Below are positions 24,045 through 34,859 of a stretch of 64,000 nt of DNA, piece by piece. The translations under genes and the position numbers were made by a program. The DNA is from Megaleporinus macrocephalus (Eukaryota; Chordata; Actinopteri; Characiformes; Anostomidae), in the NCBI GenBank assembly GCA_021613375.1, contig CM038718.1, positions 39,711,921 to 39,775,920 of the forward strand, given 5' to 3'. Positions within the stretch are counted from its first letter, which is position 1. Each line of letters starts with the position of its first letter. A model generated the notes under the pieces. That model was not told the DNA's origin, did no database searches, and worked only from the letters and a program-made list of their open reading frames with translations.

Positions 24045-24731
24045 TAACCAGAAACTGTAAACCCAGTATATATACCACAGTACCTACATTTAGAGTTATA
24101 CATTCAGCCTAACCAGAAACTGTAAACCCAGTATATATACCACAGTACCTACATTTAGAGTTATACATTCAGCCTAACCAGAAACTGTAAACCCAGTATA
24201 TATACCACAGTACCTACATTTAGAGTTATACATTCAGCCTAACCAGAAACTGTAAACCCAGTATATATACCACAGTACCTACATTTAGAGTTATACATTC
24301 AGCCTAACCAGAAACTGTAAACCCAGTATATATACCACAGTACCTACATTTAGAGTTATACATTCACCCTAATGAGAAACTGTAACTCAGTTTATATACA
24401 ATACCTACATTTAGAGTTATACATTCACCCTAACGAGAAACTGTAACTCAGTTTATATACAATACCTACATTTAGAGTTATACATTCAACATAATGAGAA
24501 ACTGTAACTCAGTTTATATACAATACCTACATTTAGTTATACATTCACCCTAATGAGAAACTGTAACTCAGTTTATATACAATACCTACATTTAGAGTTA
24601 TACATTCACCCTAATGAGAAACTGTAACTCAGTTTATATACAATACCTACATTTAGAGTTATACATTCACCCTAATGAGAAACTGTAACTCAGTTTATAT
24701 ACAATACCTACATTTAGAGTTATACATTCAA
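24045..24731 (-). repeat. 65/61-bp tandem repeat, 11 units, inverted to 22550
   Basis: Five 65-bp units (starts 24045, 24110, 24175, 24240, 24305; TAACCAGAAACTGTAAACCC) are followed by six units of mostly 61 bp (from 24370; TAATGAGAAACTGTAACTC). The latter are reverse complements of the array at 22550-23037. The 65-bp set is nearly identical within itself, showing separate recent homogenisation. Confidence 0.97.
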
Positions 24732-25139
24732 TCTCAACCTAATAAAATTCATTAGTTAAATAATTATTAATTATTCTCCACATTAGTGTGTTTTCATGTT
24801 TTGAATACAGTGTTTATATAATTTATGACTAATACTTTTACAAAGAGAGACTGGCCCTAAGGTGTTCTGATATTGTCCAATCTGGACCCCTTTAAAAAAA
24901 GTTTGGGCCCCCCAAACTAAAGAGTAAACCCACATGCCCGTCCTTAGAGCTCCACCCGCTTTTAAACACGAACAAGCTCAGAGACTTACACTGCCTGGCA
25001 AAAGTTTGGGTACAACCGTGTCTCAACTTCATGACTATGGTAGTGTCTTCCCTGCTCAGAGTGACATACCTGAAATACTGAGAGCGGCAGTAAGTGACCA
25101 ACAGTGGTTCTCCACAGAGTAAAACCGGGTATATAAAGC
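24732..25139. other. Intronic DNA with a possible Tc1-like fragment
   Basis: ACACTGCCTGGCAAAAGTTTG at 24989-25009 resembles Tc1-family ends, but no opposite end was found. The 127-codon minus frame (24892-25275) shows no domain. Confidence 0.3.
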
Positions 25140-25470
25140 TAAGAACAGTTGGAAACGCCGACTGAACTCTAAACTTTTGACATTTGTGAGCTAGCCGATA
25201 GATACGCAGCTCGGCAGAGCGGGCCGACCAAAGAAAAAAGAGAAAACAACAAAGCGAATCAATGCAGGATTCCAATTAGTGCGGACTGGCAGCCTTAGTG
25301 TGAGATTAGCGCCGTGTGTCGATTAGATTTCCTGCTCTATCGGCCGGCCAAACAAAGTTGGTTCATTGAATGATTGCTACGGCGACTATGAGAACAAAGC
25401 CAGAGGAAACAGAAGAACAATGCAAACTGATACAACTGCAGTGGAAAAGAAAAAAAGAAGAAGACAGAAA
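25140..25470. promoter_or_regulatory. Candidate conserved non-coding element
   Basis: Dense, non-repetitive sequence with paired homeodomain-type cores (CCAATTAGTGCG, GAGATTAGCGCC, CGATTAGATTTCC) and SOX-type ACAAAG/ACAAT sites (AACAAAGTTGG, GAACAATGC). It lies about 0.9-1.2 kb downstream of exon 2 in transcription order. Inference only. Confidence 0.3.
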
Positions 25471-25497
25471 CCAAACAAGCTGCTCACAGTTTCACAA

Positions 25498-25890
25498 ACT
25501 GTCCAAAAGTATCCAGACACTCCTTCAATAATAGTAATGTTAACCACTTCAAGTTGCCCCGGCTCATAATGAAAGACAACAACAAAGCAGTGACCAGTAG
25601 AACCAGGACGCTTTGAAGTAGCCCAAGGTCAACATGTCCAATGCCAAGAGTGGGCTAGAGGGATATGAAGCCCCGCCCCATTGCATTACGCTGTGGAGCA
25701 ATGGAGTAATGGGTCTGGATCATCAACTCCAACATCACTGATGCTCTTGTGAAGACTGCATGCAATCAAATCCTGACAGCAATGTTTCAACATCTATGGT
25801 AAAGCTTTCCCAGAACAGTAGAGACTACTGCTACTGCAACACAAACCCTTCATTAATATTAAATATCATTATTATTAAATATTAATAGTA
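25498..25890. mobile_element. Tc1-derived non-autonomous element
   Basis: It begins CTGTCCAAAAGTATCCAGAC, a Tc1-type end, and continues with GTGACCAGTAGAACCAGGA and GTGGAGCAATGGAGTAATGG, the latter resembling a remnant of transposase-coding text. No intact frame. The right end is unclear. Confidence 0.45.
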
Positions 25891-26319
25891 AAAGTTGGGG
25901 GAGCCGTGGCCACCCCAGCATTCCATGATGCCAGATAAGCTGATTAATACCAACTTTTGGTGTATTTTGTTTTTACTCTCATAGCATCACCAACACAGAT
26001 ACAGTATTTTAGTCAAACCTGAGCTTCACAAAGCCCACAGAACCAGCTCTGAGAGGACGCAGTGCCAGTGCCAACTTTCCCCAATCAAAGAAAACCTTCC
26101 ATCCAGGTCGTTTTTCACGGAGAACCCTCCACAGAGGACATCCAGACTGCAGCGTCTGGCTACCATTCCATAGACAGCATCAGCAATCGAGTTCACGAAC
26201 ACAGCCAGACGCACGAGTCAGTGGAACCGAAGCAGCAAGACAAACAGCCCCTCGTTAAAACCAAACAACAGCCCCCATTAAAGCAATAAAACAGCGCCCG
26301 TTAAAGCCACACCGCTTAC
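25891..26319. other. Intronic DNA next to exon 2
   Basis: No repeats recognised. Open frames of 62-75 codons at 26026-26289 are fortuitous. Confidence 0.4.
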
Positions 26320-26437
26320 CTTGGAGCTGACCGGCGCGGTGGTCCTGCAGCAGATCCGCTGGAAGGCGAAGTGTGTATAACCTCTGAGAAAATCCAGGCT
26401 TGCACTCCGCGTTCGCCTGCAGCTCCACATACGTCCC
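26320..26437 (-). CDS. Cadherin exon 2, end of signal peptide and start of prodomain
   Basis: A 118-nt exon lies between an acceptor with a pyrimidine-rich lead (TTCTCTGTGTTGCAG, just above 26437) and a donor (CAAG|GTAAGC). It enters in phase 0 and leaves in phase 1, like exon 2 of classical cadherins (about 112-115 nt). It encodes 39 codons including CKPGFSQRLYTLRLPADLL, the hallmark start of the cadherin prodomain: a Cys, then Pro-Gly-Phe, an aromatic five residues later, and a hydrophobic strand. The prodomain is removed by a furin-type protease to give the adhesive form. Residues agree about equally with CDH1, CDH4 and CDH13 of human as I recall them, so the paralogue is unassigned. The piece from the Cys is 1-2 residues longer than in those proteins. 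Exon 3 is not in the window. Confidence 0.8.
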
Positions 26438-26719
26438 CTGCAACACAGAGAACACGCTGTTACTGCCATACGGTTCTAGATACAGTCAATTGTTTCATTG
26501 CATCTGTTTGTGTGCAACATTTCATATCAAAGGATTCTAATCTTGAACGCTGGGTCGGCCTCTCAGGCTCAGTTCTAGAATTAAATCAATCATATTTAAC
26601 AGACAGCTCCTGGTTTCATATTCCATTCATATTTCTGGTGGAGTACCGCAAGGCTCTGTTCTAAGATCTTTGTTGTTCTGTTTGTATGTTAATTCTAGGT
26701 GATGTCATCAGGAAACAAG

Positions 26720-26793
26720 AGTTGATCACTGTAATGGTCAGAGTTGATCGCTGTAATGGTCAGAGTTGATCGCTGTAATGGTCAGAGTTGATC

Positions 26794-26866
<73 letters not shown>
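26720..26866. repeat. 24-bp repeat (about 3.5 units) running into (GT)n
   Basis: GAGTTGATC(A/G)CTGTAATGGTCA repeats from 26719 to 26795, then about 34 GT units to 26866. Confidence 0.95.
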
Positions 26867-26867
<1 letters not shown>

Positions 26868-26939
26868 TGAGTGCGTATTTCTGTTATATTTTCTTTTTCT
26901 CACTACTGACAAATAAATAAAATCAATAAATAAATAATT

Positions 26940-27020
26940 TGTGTGTCTGTATAAGTGTGTCTGTGTGTGAGTGTATGTGTGTGTGTATGTGCATGTGTGT
27001 GTATATGTGTTAGTATGTGT

Positions 27021-27051
<31 letters not shown>

Positions 27052-27310
27052 ATGTAACACTGTGTTATTTTACTGTAGCTTAAATAATACAGTTATACAA
27101 TACATTAAATGTTAAGATCGAGAGACATACAGTGTGTTCAGAGAGAGACAGAGAAAGAGAGAGAGAGCTGCAGAGAGAGATTGATATATGGAGTAACTGA
27201 CAAATAAAAAAGGGGGAGAAAAGATGAGAGAAGGAGAAAAAAAGTAAGATAAAGAAACAAAGAGAAAGAAATAAAGAAAAAAGAGAAAGATAAAGAGTGA
27301 GAGAAAAATT
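26940..27310. repeat. GT-rich then GA-rich microsatellites
   Basis: Interrupted (GT)n at 26940-27052 and interrupted (GA)n/AAAGA at 27117-27310, separated by about 65 AT-rich bases. The 74-codon minus frame is compositional. Confidence 0.85.
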
Positions 27311-27333
27311 AATATGGACCCAAATAAATAAAC

Positions 27334-30300
27334 CACTAACTACTAACCACTACACCAACGTACTGACCACTACACCACCTTACTGACCACTACACCACCG
27401 TACTAACCACTACACCACCGTACTAACCACTACACCACCATACTGACCACTACACCACCGTACTGACCACTACACCACCGTACTGACCACTACACCACCA
27501 TACTAACCACTACACCACCATACTAACCACTACACCACCATACTGACCACTACATCACCATACTAACCACTACACCACCGTGCTAACCACTACTCCACCA
27601 TACTAACCACTACACCACCGTACTGACCACTACACCACCGTACTGACCACTACACCACCGTACTAACCACTACACCACCATACTAACCACTACACCACCA
27701 TACTGACCACTACACCACCGTATAAACCACTACTCCACCATACTAACCACTACACCACCGTACTGACCACTACACCACCGTACTGACCACTACACCACCA
27801 TACTAACCACTACACCACCATACTAACCACTACACCACCGTACTGACCACTACAACACCATACTGACCACTACACTACCTTTCTAACCACTACACCACCA
27901 TACTAACCACTACACCACCGTACTGACCACTACACCACCGTACTGACCACTACACCACCGTATAAACCACTACACCACCATACTAACCACTACACCACCG
28001 TACTGACCACTACACCACCGTACTAACCACTACACCACCGTATAAACCACTACACCACCATACTAACCACTACACCACCGTACTGACCACTACACCACCG
28101 TACTAACCACTACACCACCGTACTGACCACTACACCACCGTATAAACCACTACACCACCATACTAACCACTACACCACCGTACTGACCACTACACCACCG
28201 TACTAACCACTACACCACCGTACTGACCACTACACCACCATACTAACCACTACACCACCATACTAACCACTACACCACCGTACTAACCACTACACCACCT
28301 TACTGACCACTACACCACCGTACTAACCACTACACCACCGTACTAACCACTACACCACCGTACTAACCACTACACCACCATACTGACCACTACACCACCG
28401 TACTGACCACTACACCACCGTACTGACCACTACACCACCATACTAACCACTACACCACCATACTAACCACTACACCACCGTACTGACCACTACACCACCG
28501 TATAAACCACTACACCACCATACTAACCACTACACCACCGTACTGACCACTACACCACCGTACTAACCACTACACCACCATACTAACCACTACACCACCA
28601 TACTAACCACTACACCACCGTATAAACCACTACACCACCATACTGACCACTACACCACCTTACTGACCACTACACCACCTTACTGACCACTACACCACCG
28701 TACTAACCACTACACCACCATACTAACCACTACACCACCATACTAACCACTACACCACCGTACTAACCACTACACCACCGTACTAACCACTACACCACCT
28801 TACTGACCACTACACCACCGTACTAACCACTACACCACCGTACTAACCACTACACCACCGTACTAACCACTACACCACCATACTGACCACTACACCACCG
28901 TACTGACCACTACACCACCGTACTGACCACTACACCACCATACTAACCACTACACCACCATACTAACCACTACACCACCGTACTGACCACTACACCACCG
29001 TATAAACCACTACACCACCATACTAACCACTACACCACCGTACTGACCACTACACCACCGTACTAACCACTACACCACCATACTAACCACTACACCACCA
29101 TACTAACCACTACACCACCGTATAAACCACTACACCACCATACTGACCACTACACCACCTTACTGACCACTACACCACCTTACTGACCACTACACCACCG
29201 TACTAACCACTACACCACCATACTAACCACTACACCACCATACTAACCACTACACCACCGTACTAACCACTACACCACCGTACTAACCACTACACCACCA
29301 TACTAACCACTACAACACCGTACTGACCACTACACCACCGTACTAACCACTACACCACCGTACTAACCACTACACCACCGTACTGACCACTACACCACCA
29401 TACTAACCACTACACCACCGTACTAACCACTACACCACCATACTAACCACTACACCACCATACTAACCACTACACCACCATACTGACCACTACACCACCA
29501 TACTAACCACTACACCACCATACTGACCCCTACACCACCATACTGACCACTACACCACCGTACTGACCACTACACCACCATACTAACCACTACACCACCA
29601 TACTAACCACTACACCACCTTACTAACCACTACACCACAGTACTGACCACTACACCACCGTACTAACCACTACACCACCATACTGACCACTACACCACCA
29701 TACTAACCACTACACCACTATACTAACCACTACACCACCATACTGACCCCTACACCACCATACTGACCACTACACCACCGTACTAACCACTACACCACCA
29801 TACTAACCACTACACCACCATACTAACCACTACACCACAGTACTGACCACTACACCACCATACTAACCACTACACCACCGTACTAACCACTACACCACCG
29901 TACTAACCACTACACCACCATACTAACCACTACACCACCATACTAACCAGTACACCACCATACTAACCACTACACCACCATACTAACCACTACACCACCA
30001 TACTAACCACTACACCACCATACTAACCACTACACCACCGTATAAACCACTACACCACCATACTAACCACTACACCACCGTACTGACCACTACACCACCG
30101 TACTAACCACTACACCACCATACTAACCACTACACCACCATACTAACCACTACACCACCGTATAAACCACTACACCACCATACTGACCACTACACCACCT
30201 TACTGGCCACTACACCACCTTACTGACCACTACACCACCGTACTAACCACTACACCACCGTACTAACCACTACACCACCATACTAACCACTACAACACCG

Positions 30301-32262
30301 TACTGACCACTACACCACCGTACTAACCACTACACCACCATACTAACCACTACACCACCGTACTGACCACTACACCACCGTACTAACCACTACACCACCG
30401 TACTAACCACTACACCACCATACTAACCACTACACCACCATACTGACCACTACACCACCATACTAACCACTACACCACCATACTGACCCCTACACCACCA
30501 TACTGACCACTACACCACCGTACTGACCACTACACCACCATACTAACCACTACACCACCATACTAACCACTACACCACCATACTAACCACTACACCACAG
30601 TACTGACCACTACACCACCGTACTAACCACTACACCACCATACTGACCACTACACCACCGTACTAACCACTACACCACCATACTGACCACTACACCACCA
30701 TACTAACCACTACACCACTATACTAACCACTACACCACCATACTGACCCCTACACCACCATACTGACCACTACACCACCGTACTAACCACTACACCACCA
30801 TACTAACCACTACACCACCATACTAACCACTACACCACCTTACTAACCACTACACCACAGTACTGACCACTACACCACCATACTAACCACTACACCACCG
30901 TACTAACCACTACACCACCGTACTAACCACTACACCACCATACTAACCACTACACCACCATACTGACCACTACACCACCATACTAACCAGTACACCACCA
31001 TACTAACCACTACACCACCATACTAACCACTACACCACCATACTAACCACTACACCACCGTATAAACCACTACACCACCATACTAACCACTACACCACCG
31101 TACTGACCACTACACCACCGTACTGACCACTACACCACCATACTAACCACTACACCACCATACTAACCACTACACCACCATACTGACCACTACACCACCT
31201 TACTGACCACTACACCACCTTACTGACCACTACACCACCGTACTAACCACTACACCACCATACTAACCACTACACCACCATACTAACCACTACACCACCA
31301 TACTAACCACTACACCACCGTACTAACCACTACACCACCATACTAACCACTACAACACCGTACTGACCACTACACCACCGTACTAACCACTACACCACCA
31401 TACTAACCACTACACCACCGTACTGACCACTACACCACCATACTAACCACTACACCACCGTACTAACCACTACACCACCATACTAACCACTACACCACCA
31501 TACTGACCACTACACCACCATACTAACCACTACACCACCATACTGACCCCTACACCACCATACTGACCACTACACCACCGTACTGACCACTACACCACCA
31601 TACTAACCACTACACCACCATACTAACCACTACACCACCATACTAACCACTACACCACAGTACTGACCACTACACCACCGTACTAACCACTACACCACCA
31701 TACTGACCACTACACCACCATACTAACCACTACACCACTATACTAACCACTACACCACCATACTGACCCCTACACCACCATACTGACCACTACACCACCG
31801 TACTAACCACTACACCACAGTACTGACCACTACACCACCATACTAACCACTACACCACCGTACTAACCACTACACCACCATACTAACCACTACACCACCA
31901 TACTGACCACTACACCACCATACTAACCACTACACCACCATACTAACCACTACACCACCGTACTAACCACTACACCACCGTACTAACCACTACACCACCA
32001 CCATACTAACCACTACACCACCATACTAACCACTACACCACCATACTGACCACTACACCACCGTACTAACCACTACACCACTGTACTAACCACTACACCA
32101 CCGTACTAACCACTACACCACCATACTGACCACTACACCACCGTACTAACCACTACACCACCATACTAACCACTACACCACCATACTAACCACCACACCA
32201 CCATACTAACCACTACACCACCATACTAACCACCACACCACCATACTGACCACTACACCAAA
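27334..32262. repeat. 20-bp satellite array, about 246 units
   Basis: The unit is TACTGACCACTACACCACCG, with common variants TACTAACC and TATAAACC and a last base of A, G or T. The 20-bp period is kept for over 4.6 kb with one 3-base insertion near 32000. Rare variants (TACTGACCCC at 29521, 30481 and 31541; TACTAACCAG at 29941 and 30981; TACAACACCG near 29311, 30291 and 31351) recur about every 1.0 kb, showing a higher-order repeat. A separate 500-bp copy links 28381 and 28881. All frames are closed by the TAA/TGA in the unit or shifted by the non-triplet period. Confidence 0.98.
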
Positions 32263-33055
32263 CTGTCTATTACATTTTACAGTCTCGACTAATCAGCTGA
32301 GAGTTACACTCAGAGCCGAATTTGCCCCTCGTTACGGAAAAAACGTGTTACATATCATTAAATCCCTTTTTTCCAGTTTAGCTCACTTTCACTGTTCACA
32401 ACATTCACCATCTTCACCCGCGTACAGCATTCTGCAAAATAAACACCCAACTTCATCTGGTTTTCCCGTTTTTCCTTTGTGGGCCGCAGGTGAAATTCCC
32501 AACGCCACTGAAAAGAATGTGAAACTGTATTTTTCCAACGTTGCACATTCAGGATGTTCTAAGAAGTCGTGCACGCATACTTCTCACACTCAGCAGGAAA
32601 GAGCATCACATGTTTATCTTTTTCCCAGTTATTCCCACAGTTTTCACTCACAGATGCCAGAATTCCATATAAGTGACCAACTTTCTGGATTCAAATGTGT
32701 TTTAACACCGATCACTTCACAAGTCACGACCAAATCACCACCAAAAGAGATGCCACATATAACTCACTTCAGGTTCTGCACAGTTGGCCTCACCAACAAT
32801 GCCTTATGATTATAAAATCCTTATAAAGAATTCACAGCAATTCATGCTTTATAATGTTTACACTCAATAATCAATATATTATAGTCATTACAATTCACAC
32901 CAGTAATTTATTATAACCAAATATTGCCATTAAATGTCATATGATGATTCAATTTTACACCAACCATGTCTTATAACAAAGAATTCCCACACCAATAATG
33001 CCTTATAATGTATAAAATCAATAAAATATGCAGTTTACACCATCAAACATAATAT
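32263..33055. repeat. AT-rich repeats and start of the intron-1 repeat family
   Basis: 32345-32800 shares TTTTTCCAACGTTGCACATT-like text and poly-pyrimidine style with the repeats at 34.9-38.1 kb. 32815-33040 is duplicated at 33390-33620 (CACCAGTAATTTATTATAAC). The 154-codon plus frame at 32345-32809 lies in this repeat text and is not considered a gene. Confidence 0.5.
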
Positions 33056-33330
33056 TAAATGTAACTTCCTTTCATTTTTCCCAACACTGCACACTTTCCT
33101 TTGCGCCCAATGTTCCACCCCGCCAAAGAAAACAGCTCTAAATGTGATTTCCCCAACATTTTCCATCACACCACCAACCAGCCTTCCCAAAAACAGACAT
33201 ACGGGAACATTTAACCTGATTTTATTCCCGTTTTCTCCAGCACCGCACACTGGGGTTGATCTATAGAGCCGAGCACGGACCCCCAGCATCACTACGTCCC
33301 CACATTCTGCATAAAGAGAGCATCAAATAC
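33056..33330. repeat. Outlying copy of the intron-1 tandem unit
   Basis: It reads like the units at 35.7-36.5 kb (ACTTCCTTTCATTTTTCCCA, CACGGACCCCCAGCATCACT, GGGAACATT), interrupting the two AT-rich duplicate blocks at 32815 and 33390. Confidence 0.8.
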
Positions 33331-33389
33331 TAATTCATATCTTATAACTCACATATTACAACAAATAATGTCTAAAAAATTAAAAATAT

Positions 33390-34030
33390 GATTCAATTTC
33401 ACACCAATGATGTCTTATAATAAAGAATTCACAGCAAATCATGCCTTACATTATTTAAACTCAATAATCAACGTATTATAGTCATTACAATTCACACCAG
33501 TAATTTATTATAACCAAATAACATCATTAAATGTCTTATAATGATTCAATTTTACACCAACAATGTCTCATAACAAAGAATTCCAAAATGCCTTATAATG
33601 TTAAAATCAATAAAATATGCATTATAGACATTAAAATCAGACCAATAATTTCATATTACTGAAATTTACACAAAACAAAGGCAGAAAATGGCTGATAGTG
33701 ATTATATTTACACCAATAATGTCTTATAACTAAAATTTACACCAAATAAAGCAGAAATTGGCTGATAATTATTATATTTACACCAATAATGTCTTATAAC
33801 TGACAATTACACCAAACAAAGGCAGAAAAATGGCTGATAATGATTATATTTACACCAATAATGTCTTATAACTAAAATTTACACCAAATTAAGCAGAAAT
33901 TGGCTGATAATTATTATATTTACACCAATAATGTCTTATAACTGACAATTACACCAAACAAAGGCAGAATAATGGCTGATAGTGATTATATTTACACCAA
34001 TAATATATTAACAAAAATCATATAACTAAC
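33390..34030. repeat. AT-rich duplicate and 70/72-bp dimeric repeat
   Basis: After the 32815-33040 duplicate, CACCAATAATGTCTTATAAC recurs at 33711, 33781, 33853 and 33923 with a diverged copy at 33995. Spacing alternates 70 and 72 because two monomer types (AAATTTACACC and ACAATTACACC) alternate, making a 142-bp dimer. Confidence 0.85.
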
Positions 34031-34114
34031 TCTTTTCACCAAATATTACTTTGTAGTAAACAAACATAAATTTAAATGTTACACCAATATTGTCTTATCA
34101 CTGACCATATACCC

Positions 34115-34656
34115 CAGAGGTCACTAATAGGCGGACTGCGGTGAAACACGACTGTTTAACCAGGAATGAAGAGACGTATATGTTTATTCTTCTCACGGGC
34201 GGCTCCAAACCAGCAGGTCCAGATGTGAAACTTGAGTTAACGAGAAGACGCTGCTTTATTTACTATTTCTATAAATAAACACTTTAAGATGCATTTCCTT
34301 TTCAAAAGCATTGTTTTTTTTATGTAGTCTTTGTTTGACATTTTTAAGCCATTTTTCTGCCTTTGTTGTGTGTAAATGTGTTTTTTTTTAAGTGAGTAAA
34401 AAACATTTATTAGTAGTTTATAAATAATTCATTCAGATTTAACATTTAAACAGTAAATATACTGAAATATACTGAACGGTATGTGTGATGTGTTGGTGTT
34501 TCAGTAGCTGATGGTATAAGATGCTGATTCTAGATACTTCAGTAAACAGGATACACCACTGAATCAGAACACACGGTAGAGATGATGATGGTCCAGACCT
34601 TGGCCTGAGGAGATCTCCTCTAACTGGACCGTACTGACTCTAATTAAACATCCCTG
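34115..34656. mobile_element. hAT-like non-autonomous transposon
   Basis: The 542-bp element starts CAGAGGTCACTAATAGGCGG and ends CTAATTAAACATCCCTG, imperfect inverted ends of hAT type. It is flanked by near-identical 8-bp target copies (ATATACCC before, ATATACAC after). There is no transposase. A related truncated piece lies at 19535-20000. Confidence 0.75.
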
Positions 34657-34859
34657 ATATACACCAAATAATGCCAACAACTGCCTCACCAGCCATCTAC
34701 ACAACACTAAATATGATTCTCCCCAGACATTTCCATCCCTGAACACCACACGACCCTGTACAATTCCCCCAACACCACCAACTTTCCCAAAATAGAAATT
34801 AACTGTTTTTATTCCCACTTTTTTCAGCATTTCCCACTTTGACTGTTCTACAAAACCTG

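Larger units (their letters stand above)
1..26319 (-). other. Cadherin intron 2 (partial, runs off left edge)
   Basis: Everything left of the exon 2 donor should be intron 2, because no exon carrying the rest of the prodomain (expected Phe/Leu-x-x-Cys, about 220 nt, entering in phase 1) could be found on the minus strand. Very long second introns are typical of classical cadherin genes. The content is repeats plus several non-repetitive blocks listed separately. Confidence 0.5.

Noticed and set aside
22550..24731. CRISPR array or phage-type repeat
   Set aside because: Direct 61-bp units without spacers; eukaryotic minisatellite.
24989..25130. Complete Tc1 element at ACACTGCCTGGCAAAAG
   Set aside because: Only one end-like match; no inverted partner or TA duplication found.
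27334..32262. CRISPR-like array
   Set aside because: Units are contiguous 20-mers without unique spacers, in vertebrate intronic DNA.
32345..32809. 154-codon plus frame with an N-terminal hydrophobic stretch
   Set aside because: Lies in text related to the intron-1 tandem repeat, antisense to the cadherin, without exon framing.
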